Part shown: in pieces, positions 8,830 to 15,264 of the stretch
Position numbering within the stretch: the first letter of the stretch is position 1
Layout of the letters: each line of letters begins with the position of its first letter
Assembly: GCA_031216755.1 (NCBI GenBank)
Contig: JARUHG010000001.1
Coordinates: 558,001 to 622,000 of the forward strand
Source: Lysobacter arvi
GTDB lineage: Bacteria > Pseudomonadota > Gammaproteobacteria > Xanthomonadales > Xanthomonadaceae
Direction: 5' to 3'
DNA length: 64,000 nt
Translations under genes and position numbers: made by a program
The notes under the pieces: generated by a model
What the model saw: only the letters and a program-made list of their open reading frames with translations
The model's database searches: none
What the model was told of the DNA's origin: nothing

Positions 8830-9249
8830 TCAGGTGACGATTTCGACGTCCACGTCGCCGCGCGTCATGCGCGAGTACGGGCAGGTGCGGTGCGCCAGTT
8901 CGACCAGCTGCCGGCGCGTCGCGTCGTCCAGACCGGGCAGCTTGACGTCGAGCTTCACCGCGAGCTGGTAATCGCCGGCGGCGGTCTTGCCGAGGTGGAC
9001 CTCGGCGTCGACGGCCGTGTCGGCCGGCAGCTTCACCTTCAGCTCGTTCGCGGCGAAGCCCAGCGCACCGATGAAGCACGCCGACCAGCCGATGCCGAAC
9101 AGCTGCTCCGGGTTCGTGCCCGGCTTGTTCGAGCCCGGCGTGCTGAGTGCGACGTCGATGGCGCCGTCGCTGGAGCGGCCCGTGCCGCTGCGGCCGCCGG
9201 TGACGTGGGTGTGCGCGGTGTAGACGACGGTCTGGAGGGAATGGGTCAT
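8830..9249 (-). CDS. ohr: Organic hydroperoxide resistance protein, Ohr/OsmC family
   Basis: A 139-residue cytosolic thiol peroxidase that reduces organic hydroperoxides, the usual length for Ohr. Both active-site cysteines are present: Cys58 in GWSACFIGAL and Cys123 in RTCPYSRMTRG. The conserved Arg20 (GGRSGTGRSSDG region) that polarises the thiolate is also there. The CPYS tail and the PGTNPEQLF segment favour Ohr over OsmC. The start at 9249 follows a good GAGGAC Shine-Dalgarno, and the longer open frame upstream lacks family similarity. No ohrR is adjacent, which is unusual because the regulator commonly flanks ohr. A 398-base intergenic region lies upstream. Confidence 0.93.
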   Translation of the reverse strand: MTHSLQTVVYTAHTHVTGGRSGTGRSSDGAIDVALSTPGSNKPGTNPEQLFGIGWSACFIGALGFAANELKVKLPADTAVDAEVHLGKTAAGDYQLAVKLDVKLPGLDDATRRQLVELAHRTCPYSRMTRGDVDVEIVT

Positions 9250-9446
9250 GGCGAAGTCCTCGTGGGGGTGGCGGGGCCGGTGCTTTCCGGTGGCGCCATT
9301 CCGAGGCAGGGCGGTATCGCGCACGTGTCGCCGGTGCGCGGTTTTTGTCGGGGAATGTGGCGGCAGCACGCGCGGATACAGTTCGATACAAAGCCGCCGG
9401 ATCGTTAGGTTCCGCGGTCGTTCGGTCCTTGCGCGCGAAACAGCGC

Positions 9447-9592
9447 GGACGCGTTGGCAGGCAACGCGTCCGGTTTGGATGGGCTCCGTTGCGCGTCGGC
9501 GTGGCGCGGGCCACGGTCGCGGGGTTTCCCGATGCGATGTCCATCCAAACGCCGAAGCCCGGGTGAGCGGAGCGCAGCCGGCTCAGCGCTCC
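9447..9592. repeat. Structured intergenic block with three hairpins and a degenerate REP-like copy
   Basis: The gap between ohr and the DJ-1/PfpI gene (9250-9647) contains three inverted repeats: a 9-bp stem at 9447-9455/9463-9471, a 10-bp pair at 9473-9482/9541-9550, and a 7-bp stem at 9569-9575/9586-9592. Bases 9557-9583 match the reverse complement of the REP-like unit at 14237-14263 at about 22 of 27 positions. I see no coding sequence here. It looks like a dispersed non-coding repeat or a transcript-end structure for the DJ-1/PfpI gene. Confidence 0.5.
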
Positions 9593-9647
9593 GGTCCGCG
9601 ATGCGTCGGCTTCGCCCGTGCCGCAGCGACGTGGCTGGCGCGATGGC

Positions 9648-10322
9648 CTATCGCAACAGCTTCAACAGCGCTTCCGCCGTGGCTTCCGACGAGGCCGGGT
9701 TCTGCCCGGTGACCAGTCGTCCGTCGACGATCGCGAAACTCTGCCAGTCGCCGGCCTTCTCGTAACGCCCGCCCAGCCGCCGCAGTTCGTCTTCCACGAG
9801 GAACGGCACCACCTTCGTCAGCTTCACCGCTTCCTCCTCGGAGTTGGTGAAGCCGGTGACGCGGCGGCCTTTCACCAGCGGCTCGCCTTCGTGCTTCACG
9901 TGCCGCAGCACGCCGGGTGCGTGGCAGACCGCGGCCACCGGTTTACCGGCCTCGTAGAAGGTTTCGATCAGGCGGATCGAAGCCGGATCTTCCGCCAGGT
10001 CCCACAACGGACCGTGGCCGCCGGGATAGAAGATCGCGTCGAATTCATCGGCGGAGACCGAATCGAGCCGTTGCGTACTGGCCAGCACGGCCTGGGTCTG
10101 GGCGTCGGCCTTGAAGCGCTCCTGCGCCGGCGTCTGGTTCGCCGGATCGTCGCTCTTGGGATCGATCGGCGGCTGCCCGCCCTTCGGCGAGGCGACCGTC
10201 ACCTGCGCGCCGGCATCGGTGAAGACGTAATAGGGCGCGGCGAATTCCTCCAACCAGAAGCCGGTCTTCTCGCCCGTGTCGCCGAGGCGGTCGTGGGAGG
10301 TCAGCACCATCAGGATCTTCAT
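9648..10322 (-). CDS. DJ-1/PfpI family protein (Hsp31-type glyoxalase III-like)
   Basis: A 224-residue member of the class I glutamine amidotransferase-like superfamily. The nucleophile elbow AVCHAPG carries Cys133 next to His134, and an acidic pair Glu25-Glu26 (GFWLEEFAAPYYVF) supplies the residue that activates the cysteine. The opening TSHDRLGDTGEKTGFWLEE and the insert PPIDPKSDDP are typical of the Hsp31/YDR533-like branch. Members of this branch detoxify methylglyoxal without glutathione and have a chaperone or deglycase-like role. A protease function is unlikely. Its Shine-Dalgarno GGAG sits in the arm of a perfect hairpin (10326-10350). The Rossmann-protein gene lies upstream on the same strand. 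Confidence 0.9.
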   Translation of the reverse strand: MKILMVLTSHDRLGDTGEKTGFWLEEFAAPYYVFTDAGAQVTVASPKGGQPPIDPKSDDPANQTPAQERFKADAQTQAVLASTQRLDSVSADEFDAIFYPGGHGPLWDLAEDPASIRLIETFYEAGKPVAAVCHAPGVLRHVKHEGEPLVKGRRVTGFTNSEEEAVKLTKVVPFLVEDELRRLGGRYEKAGDWQSFAIVDGRLVTGQNPASSEATAEALLKLLR

Positions 10323-10325
10323 GCG

Positions 10326-10350
10326 GCGTCTCCGGCGGAAGCGGAGACGC
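10326..10350 (-). promoter_or_regulatory. Hairpin that covers the DJ-1/PfpI ribosome-binding site
   Basis: GCGTCTCCG (10326-10334) pairs perfectly with CGGAGACGC (10342-10350) around a 7-base loop. On the minus strand the GGAG of the downstream gene's Shine-Dalgarno is inside the 3' arm, only 3-4 bases before its ATG. The stem could end the upstream transcript, hide the ribosome site, or both. Confidence 0.4.
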
Positions 10351-10386
10351 AGTCTGGCGCGCGGCGGGTTAGGCGCCGGTGACGCG

Positions 10387-11016
10387 TCAGGCCAGCGCGT
10401 CGGAGGCGATCACGTGCACGCCGGGCTCGCCCCGCACCGCAGCGTCGACCATGCTGCGTGCGATGCGCTCGGCCGGGTTGATCCGCCAGCGTCGCGGCAG
10501 CAGCGGATGCAGCGCGCGGAGCACCGCCGTCGCGACGCGTTCGCCGGCGCGGAATTCCTCGCGTTCGCCGCCGATCAGCCCGGGACGCACCAGGGTCAGG
10601 GAGGCGAAGCCGAGGGCGGTCAGGTCGCGCTCGACGTCGCCTTTCACGCGGTTGTAGAAGATGCGCGAGGCGGGATCGGCACCCATCGCCGAATTGAGCA
10701 CGAAGGTCGACGCGCCGTGCGCGTGGGCCAACCGGGCCACGGCGAGCGGGTAGTCGTGATCGACGCGACGGAACGCGTCCTGCGATCCGGCCACCTTGAT
10801 CGTGGTGCCCAGCGCGCAGACGACCGCATCCACGCTCCACCACGACGCGTCCACTGGGAGCGCGTCGAAATCGACGATGGGCGAGAGCAGCCTCGGGTGT
10901 TCGACCAATGCCCTGCGGACGGGCGCGACCACGCGTTCGATGCCCGGATGCGCGAGCACCGCCTGCAGCGCATGGCGGCCGACCAGTCCGGTGGAGCCGA
11001 CGATCATCAGCTTCAT
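10387..11016 (-). CDS. NAD(P)-binding Rossmann-fold protein (atypical SDR)
   Basis: A 209-residue protein beginning MKLMIVGSTGLVGRHALQ, a canonical NAD(P)-binding GxTGxxG loop at about residues 7-12. The middle (ALGTTIKVAGSQDAFRRVDHDY) and the FYNRVKGDVERDL helix resemble the atypical short-chain dehydrogenases of the HTATIP2/TIP30 and oxidoreductase-HTATIP2-like group. The YxxxK pair is seen as Tyr-Asn-Arg-Val-Lys. The substrate is unknown. The ATG at 11016 is preferred over the one at 11028 because the Rossmann strand starts directly after it and a GGGAG lies upstream. The gene is divergent from modE, with a 133-base shared promoter region. Confidence 0.8.
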   Translation of the reverse strand: MKLMIVGSTGLVGRHALQAVLAHPGIERVVAPVRRALVEHPRLLSPIVDFDALPVDASWWSVDAVVCALGTTIKVAGSQDAFRRVDHDYPLAVARLAHAHGASTFVLNSAMGADPASRIFYNRVKGDVERDLTALGFASLTLVRPGLIGGEREEFRAGERVATAVLRALHPLLPRRWRINPAERIARSMVDAAVRGEPGVHVIASDALA

Positions 11017-11149
11017 GCGCGCTCCCATCGTTCGCGATCCGGCGAGTGTAACCAGCGGTGACACGTCCACGTGCTGCGGCGTCGCCGCGCCCCGGAGCCC
11101 GCGCCGCGGTGCGCTACAGTGCGCCGATCGAACCCTGCAGCCCGGCCGA

Positions 11150-11941
11150 ATGCGCATCCACAGCTCGCTTACCGTCGAAGCCGCAGGCGGCACCTTCGGC
11201 AGCCGTCGCTGGATGGAACTGCTTGCGGCGATCGGCAGCGAGGCGTCGATTGCCGCGGCGGCGCGCCGCGTCGGCCTGAGCTACAAGGCCGCGTGGGACG
11301 CGGTGGATGCCATGAACAACCTCGCCGATGCGCCGCTGGTCGAGCGCGTGGTGGGCGGGAAGGGCGGCGGCGCGACGCGCCTCACGCCGGACGGCGAGCG
11401 CCTGGTCGCGACCTGGCGCGAAGTCGAAGCGCAGAACGCGCGGTTCGTCGACCTGCTCAACGAGCGCATCGCCCACGCCGGGCGCGACCTGGACGTCATC
11501 GGACGCTTCGCCATGCTCACCAGCGCACGCAACCACCTGGCCGGCCGCATCGCGCGCATCACGCCCGGCGCGGTGAACGACGAGGTGGAGCTCGAACTCA
11601 CCGGCGGTGGCCGCATCGTCGCCATCGTCACCCACGAAAGCACGCGCCAGTTGGGGCTGGGCGAAGGCGGACGCGCCATCGCGCTGGTGAAGGCGTCCAG
11701 CGTGATCGTCGGCACGCATCTGGACGGCGTGCGTCTGTCCACGCGCAACCAGCTGGCCGGCAGCGTCGCGCGCGTGACGCGCGGCGCGGTGAACAGCGAA
11801 GTCGTGATCGACGTGGGCGGCGGCCAATCCATCGCCGCGGTCGTCACCAACGCATCCGTCGACCGGCTCGCGCTCGCCGAGGGCACGCCGGCCACCGCGC
11901 TGTTCAAGGCGTCCAGCGTGATCCTGGCCGTCAGCCCGTGA
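11150..11941 (+). CDS. modE: Molybdate-responsive transcriptional regulator ModE
   Basis: A 263-residue regulator, almost the length of E. coli ModE (262). The N-terminal winged helix (about residues 10-115) contains EASIAAAARRVGLSYKAAWDAVDAMN, the LysR-like helix-turn-helix typical of ModE. Two tandem Mop/TOBE domains follow (about 124-190 and 197-262), each with the SARNxLAGxVxRIxxGAVNxEV pattern, and together they bind molybdate. When loaded it normally represses modABC. It is encoded tail-to-tail with modABC and overlaps modC by 11 bases. A TACAGT -10-like box is at 11115-11120. The Shine-Dalgarno is weak. The likely operator is the palindrome before modA (14075-14094). Confidence 0.95.
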   Translation: MRIHSSLTVEAAGGTFGSRRWMELLAAIGSEASIAAAARRVGLSYKAAWDAVDAMNNLADAPLVERVVGGKGGGATRLTPDGERLVATWREVEAQNARFVDLLNERIAHAGRDLDVIGRFAMLTSARNHLAGRIARITPGAVNDEVELELTGGGRIVAIVTHESTRQLGLGEGGRAIALVKASSVIVGTHLDGVRLSTRNQLAGSVARVTRGAVNSEVVIDVGGGQSIAAVVTNASVDRLALAEGTPATALFKASSVILAVSP

Positions 11942-12581
11942 CGGCCTGCTGCAGCCGTCCGCGTTCCATTCCGAGCACGCGATCGGCGAGGTAATCCAGT
12001 TCGCTGTGCGCGTGGGTGACGTAAAGCATCGGCAGGCGTGTTTCGTCGCGGATGCGCTTGAGGAACGGCAGGATCTGCCGTTTGAGGCGATCGTCGAGCG
12101 AGGACAGCGGTTCGTCGAGCAGCAGCAGCTGCGGCGAATAGAGCAGGGCGCGGCCGAGCGCGACGCGCTGGCGTTCGCCGCCGGACAGCAGCGTCGGGCG
12201 ACGGTCGAGCAACGGGCCGATTTCGAGCAGCTCCGCGACGCGCGTGAGGTCGAAGCGCCGCATCGCGACGGGAATGCGCGCATGGCCGAACAGCAGGTTC
12301 TGACGCACCGTCAGGTGCGGGAACAGTTGCCCGTCCTGGAAGACGAGCCCGACGTGGCGATCCCACGCCGGCACGTAGCGGCGCGCATCGGTGTCCACCA
12401 GCACGCGATCGCCCAGTCGCACGCGCCCGCGACGGGGCGCGAGCAGGCCGGCGAGCAGCGCCAGCAGCGTGCTCTTGCCCGAACCCGAAGGCCCGTACAC
12501 GCCGGTGACGCCCGCGCCGACCTCGGCCACCGCATCGAGTACGAACGCGCCACGCGCGAGCTGGAGGTCAAAGCTCAGCAT
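11931..12581 (-). CDS. modC: Molybdate ABC transporter ATPase ModC, short form
   Basis: A 216-residue ABC ATPase. It has Walker A GPSGSGKST (30-38), a Q-loop (VFQDGQLFPHL), the signature LLSGGERQRVALGRAL, Walker B LLLLDEPLSSLD and the H-loop (LYVTHAHSELD). It powers molybdate import by ModB. The nucleotide-binding domain is complete, but the protein ends right after it. The C-terminal TOBE/Mop regulatory domain that makes E. coli ModC about 350 residues is absent. No remnant of that domain is readable downstream, where modE's 3' end lies on the other strand, so this looks like a real short form. The start overlaps the end of modB by 14 bases. Confidence 0.93.
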   Translation of the reverse strand: MLSFDLQLARGAFVLDAVAEVGAGVTGVYGPSGSGKSTLLALLAGLLAPRRGRVRLGDRVLVDTDARRYVPAWDRHVGLVFQDGQLFPHLTVRQNLLFGHARIPVAMRRFDLTRVAELLEIGPLLDRRPTLLSGGERQRVALGRALLYSPQLLLLDEPLSSLDDRLKRQILPFLKRIRDETRLPMLYVTHAHSELDYLADRVLGMERGRLQQAVTG

Positions 12582-13284
12582 GCGGCCCCCGATCGAGAAA
12601 GCCGAGGCGGCGTTCGGCGCGCAGCCCGATCCATCGGCTCACCAGCAGCGCGGCCACGGCGAGCGCGATCGACAGCAGCGACAGCCGCAGCGCCGCGGCT
12701 TCGCCATCGGGCACGTGCGTGAGGCTGTAGATCGCCAGCGGCAGGGTGCGCGTCTCGCCGGGAATGTTGCCGACGAAGGCCATCGTCGCGCCGAACTCGC
12801 CCAGGCTGCGCGAGAAGCACAGGATGCATCCAGCCACCAGGCCCGGCACGGAGAGCGGCAGTGTCACGCTGAAGAACGTGTCCCAGGGTTTCGCGCCGAG
12901 CGTCGCGGCGGCCTTCTCCAGGCGCGGATCGATCAGGCGGATCGCAAGGCGGATCGGCTGCACCATGAGCGGAAACGCCATCACCGCCGAGGCGATCACC
13001 GCGCCCTTCCAGGTGAAGGCGACCGTGATGCCGAACGCATCGAGCAGCCATCGCCCCAGCGGCCCCTGCGTGCCCAGCAGCAACAGCAGCAGGTAGCCCG
13101 GCACCACCGGCGGCAGCACCATCGGCAACTGCACGAGCGTGTCGATCCACACCTTGCCGGGGAACTCGCGGCGTTCCAGCAGCCAGCTCAGCGCGATGCC
13201 GAACGGCAGGCAGGCCGCGGTGGCGCAGAGCGCGACCTTCGCCGACAGCGCCAGCGCATCCCATTCTTCGGGCGACAGCCACAT
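12568..13284 (-). CDS. modB: Molybdate ABC transporter permease ModB
   Basis: A 238-residue inner-membrane permease with five or six hydrophobic segments. The conserved EAA loop that docks on ModC is seen as EKAAATLGAKPWDTFFSVTLPLS, and the LPMVLPPVVPGYLLLLLLG and SLGEFGATMAF segments are typical of ModB. It forms the channel for molybdate delivered by ModA. The ATG at 13284 is 2 bases after the modA stop, and its 3' end overlaps modC, so the three genes form one tightly packed transcript modA-modB-modC. Confidence 0.95.
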   Translation of the reverse strand: MWLSPEEWDALALSAKVALCATAACLPFGIALSWLLERREFPGKVWIDTLVQLPMVLPPVVPGYLLLLLLGTQGPLGRWLLDAFGITVAFTWKGAVIASAVMAFPLMVQPIRLAIRLIDPRLEKAAATLGAKPWDTFFSVTLPLSVPGLVAGCILCFSRSLGEFGATMAFVGNIPGETRTLPLAIYSLTHVPDGEAAALRLSLLSIALAVAALLVSRWIGLRAERRLGFLDRGPHAEL

Positions 13285-13286
13285 GG

Positions 13287-14054
13287 TCAGTGCGCGCCCA
13301 CGGTGAAGCCGTATTTCGCGAAGATCGCTGCGGCGGTCTTCGAGTGCGTGACGAATCGCAGGAACGCCGCGGTTTCCGGACGCGCGCCGCGCACCGCGGC
13401 GATCGGGTAGACGACGGGCGTGTGCGCCGCGGCCGGGAACGTCGCCAGCACGTCCACTTTCCGGCTGATCCGCGCGTCGGTCGCGTAGACGATGCCGAGC
13501 GGGCACTCGCCGCGTTCGACGAACGCCAGCGCGGTGCGCACGTCGTCGGTGCCGACCACACGCCCACGGAGCGCGTTCCACCAGCCGAAGTGCTGCAGCG
13601 CTTCGCGCGCGTAGGTGCCGACGGGCACCACCCCCGGTTCGCCCGTGCACAGCTTTCCGTCGAACGCGCCGGCCAGATCGAAACCGCGCTGCATGCGCAG
13701 CGGCACCGGGCGCCCCTTCGGCGCGATGATCACCAGCGAATTGCCGACCACGTTGGCGCGCGTGCCCGGCTGCAGCTTGCCGCGCTGGTCTAGATAATCC
13801 ATCCACGTCAGGTCCGCCGAGGCGAAGACGTCGGCCGGAGCGCCGGCCTCGATCTGCCGCGCGAGCGCCGACGATGCGGCGAACGCGAGGCTCGGCTTCG
13901 CGTGGCCGGCCTTCGCCCATTCGGCGGCGATGTCGGTCAACGCATTGGTGAGGCTGGCGGCGGCGAACACGCGCACGGGCTGCTCGGCGAACGCCGGGCC
14001 GGCGAGCACGAGCGCGAGCACGCACAGCGCGGCACGGCGGATCCAGACGGGCAT
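13287..14054 (-). CDS. modA: Molybdate ABC transporter substrate-binding protein ModA
   Basis: A 255-residue periplasmic binding protein. The signal peptide ends at GPAFA|EQ (residue 23). The mature protein begins with the ModA signature VRVFAAASLTNALTDIAAEW, has the ASSALARQIEAGAPADVFASAD block that supplies the serine ligands of the oxyanion, and continues through GEPGVVPVGTYAREAL to a conserved C-terminal lobe. It captures molybdate (and tungstate) for ModBC. It is the first gene of modABC. A GGAG Shine-Dalgarno precedes the ATG, and a palindrome resembling a ModE operator lies 20 bases upstream of the start codon. Confidence 0.96.
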   Translation of the reverse strand: MPVWIRRAALCVLALVLAGPAFAEQPVRVFAAASLTNALTDIAAEWAKAGHAKPSLAFAASSALARQIEAGAPADVFASADLTWMDYLDQRGKLQPGTRANVVGNSLVIIAPKGRPVPLRMQRGFDLAGAFDGKLCTGEPGVVPVGTYAREALQHFGWWNALRGRVVGTDDVRTALAFVERGECPLGIVYATDARISRKVDVLATFPAAAHTPVVYPIAAVRGARPETAAFLRFVTHSKTAAAIFAKYGFTVGAH

Positions 14055-14074
14055 GGGGGCTCCGGGACATCGGG

Positions 14075-14094
14075 ATATAGCGCGCTATATAGCG
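14075..14094. promoter_or_regulatory. Palindrome before modA, candidate ModE operator
   Basis: ATATAGCG is followed directly by CGCTATAT (14075-14090, perfect dyad). CGCTATAT then overlaps a further ATATAGCG (to 14094), giving a second perfect dyad of 12 bases. The half-site resembles the CGTTATAT/ATATAACG halves of the E. coli ModE box, though the spacing is different. It is the only AT-rich island in the area and sits exactly where a repressor of modABC should bind. The presence of modE at the other end of the operon supports the assignment. Confidence 0.65.
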
Positions 14095-14236
14095 CATCCG
14101 GGGCGACGGCGCCTTGCGATGTGCCCTTCTCGCGAGTTGTGGACGCGTTCGGGTGGATTGGCGGACGCGGAGTGCGCGGTCGTTGCCGCACGCACGAAGC
14201 GATGCCGCGGCCGGGCTTCGACGCGAGCCGGCGCTG

Positions 14237-14263
14237 GCCCGGGTGCGCTTCGCTTACCCGGGC
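14237..14263. repeat. REP-like palindromic unit
   Basis: GCCCGGGT (14237-14244) and ACCCGGGC (14256-14263) form a perfect 8-bp dyad around an 11-base loop (GCGCTTCGCTT). This GC-rich CCCGGG-type unit looks like the extragenic palindromes scattered through Xanthomonadaceae genomes. A degenerate copy lies at 9557-9583. It is between modA and the small gene at 14285 and may also act as a transcript end for that gene. Confidence 0.55.
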
Positions 14264-14284
14264 TATGGAGTTTGGGGACGCGGC

Positions 14285-14491
14285 CTAGTACGGATCGCGC
14301 GCCCAGCTCTCGTGGGCGATCGCCTCCACGCGTCCCCAGTCCAGGTCGTTGGAGAGCACGCTGGAGTACCAGCCCAGCCGCAGGTGCGGCTCCACTTCGT
14401 CCCAGTCCAGGTGCGACAGATGGGCGCGTGCGGTGCGTCCGAGATCCTCGAGGAACGACCGCTGGCTATCGGTGACGGACAGCTCATGCAT
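14285..14491 (-). CDS. Small hypothetical protein, paralogue of the one at 38892
   Basis: A 68-residue acidic, tryptophan-rich cytosolic protein with no signal peptide or membrane segment. I do not recognise a family. The pattern T..QR..LE.LGR....HL...W..VE..L...WY.S......W..V..I is shared with the 96-residue product of the gene at 38892-39182, so two members of one family occur in this window. The ATG at 14491 is backed by GGGAG 7-8 bases upstream. The sequence reads as a small helical fold. The gene stands alone between the REP-like unit and a 332-base spacer. Confidence 0.7.
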   Translation of the reverse strand: MHELSVTDSQRSFLEDLGRTARAHLSHLDWDEVEPHLRLGWYSSVLSNDLDWGRVEAIAHESWARDPY

Positions 14492-14823
14492 GGTGCACTC
14501 CCGGTACGAACGGGGACCTTGGACCCTACGCCACTTTTGTGACGACTTGGCTGAATGCCGCGCCGCGCGCCGGCCTTGCCCGCGCTGGGCAGATGCTCGC
14601 CGATGGCCGGCTGACTGCAAGTGGATGTTCGGATCTTCAGGAGTGGGTGCGGGTGCGATGCGTGCTTCAGCCGCACTGGCCAGGACGTGGAGATGCACCG
14701 GCGCGCACTGCGCGGCGAACAAGGCGGCCCGCACGGATGCGCGAGGCGGGCGACATCGCGATGGCGAAGCAGCGTGCGTCCTGCGACTAGAATGCGCGCT
14801 CTCCGCCGCCCGGGAAGCGATGC
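14492..14823. other. Intergenic spacer before the VOC gene
   Basis: A 332-base region between two divergent small genes. A TAGAAT -10-like box (14788-14793) lies about 30 bases before the VOC gene and a GGGAAG ribosome site follows at 14812-14817. I see no -35 match of quality and no convincing coding frame in the rest. Confidence 0.5.
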
Positions 14824-15207
14824 ATGCTCCACCACGTTTCGATCGGCGTCCGCGATCTCGCGTTGTCCGGACGTTTCTACGATGCCGCGCTCGGCGCGCT
14901 CGGGTATCGCCGGGTGTTCGAGGACGACACCGCCATCGGCTACGGCATCGCCGACGGCGAGGACCTGTTGTGCCTGAAGCTGCGGGACGACGCGTTCGCG
15001 CCCGGGCCGGGTTTTCACCTGGCGTTCTGCGCGCCGTCGCGGGCCAGCGTGCATGCGTTCCACGAGGCCGCGCTGCGGGTGGGCGGCGCCGACAACGGCG
15101 GCCCGGGCCTGCGCCCCGATTACGGCGAGCACTACTACGCGGCCTTCCTCGTGGACCCCGACGGGCACCGGATCGAAGCGACGATCAACGCGCCGCTGTC
15201 TGTCTGA
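14824..15207 (+). CDS. VOC-family (glyoxalase/bleomycin-resistance fold) protein
   Basis: A 127-residue single-domain VOC protein starting MLHHVSIGVRDLALSGRFYD, the classic beta-alpha-beta opening whose histidine is a potential metal ligand. A second histidine (FHLAFCAPS) and the C-terminal HYYAAFLVDPDGHRIEATI, whose glutamate completes the metal site, are present. Enzymes of this subgroup are usually annotated as glyoxalases, but the substrate cannot be predicted. It is cytosolic and monocistronic, running into a terminator shared with the convergent protease gene. Confidence 0.9.
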   Translation: MLHHVSIGVRDLALSGRFYDAALGALGYRRVFEDDTAIGYGIADGEDLLCLKLRDDAFAPGPGFHLAFCAPSRASVHAFHEAALRVGGADNGGPGLRPDYGEHYYAAFLVDPDGHRIEATINAPLSV

Positions 15208-15210
15208 TCG

Positions 15211-15240
15211 CAAAAAAACGCCCCGGTTTCCCGGGGCGTT
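15211..15240 (-). terminator. Rho-independent terminator of the protease gene
   Basis: A perfect 10-bp GC-rich stem (15217-15226/15231-15240) with a TTTC loop is followed on the minus strand by a run of seven U residues (A-run 15212-15218). This is the clearest intrinsic terminator in the window. It ends the protease transcript 25 bases after its stop. Read from the plus strand the stem lacks a U-tract, so it would stop the VOC transcript less well. Confidence 0.9.
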
Positions 15241-15264
15241 GGTTCACCGCGACACGCGGCCGGA

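Noticed and set aside
12568-13284. The modB frame stays open on the minus strand past the modA region, which could suggest a ModA-ModB fusion
   Set aside because: The upstream part is an out-of-frame shadow of modA. ModA has its own stop 2 bases before the modB ATG.
14492-14823. Possible small coding frames in the spacer upstream of the VOC gene
   Set aside because: No ribosome site at a good distance and translations of random, arginine-rich composition.
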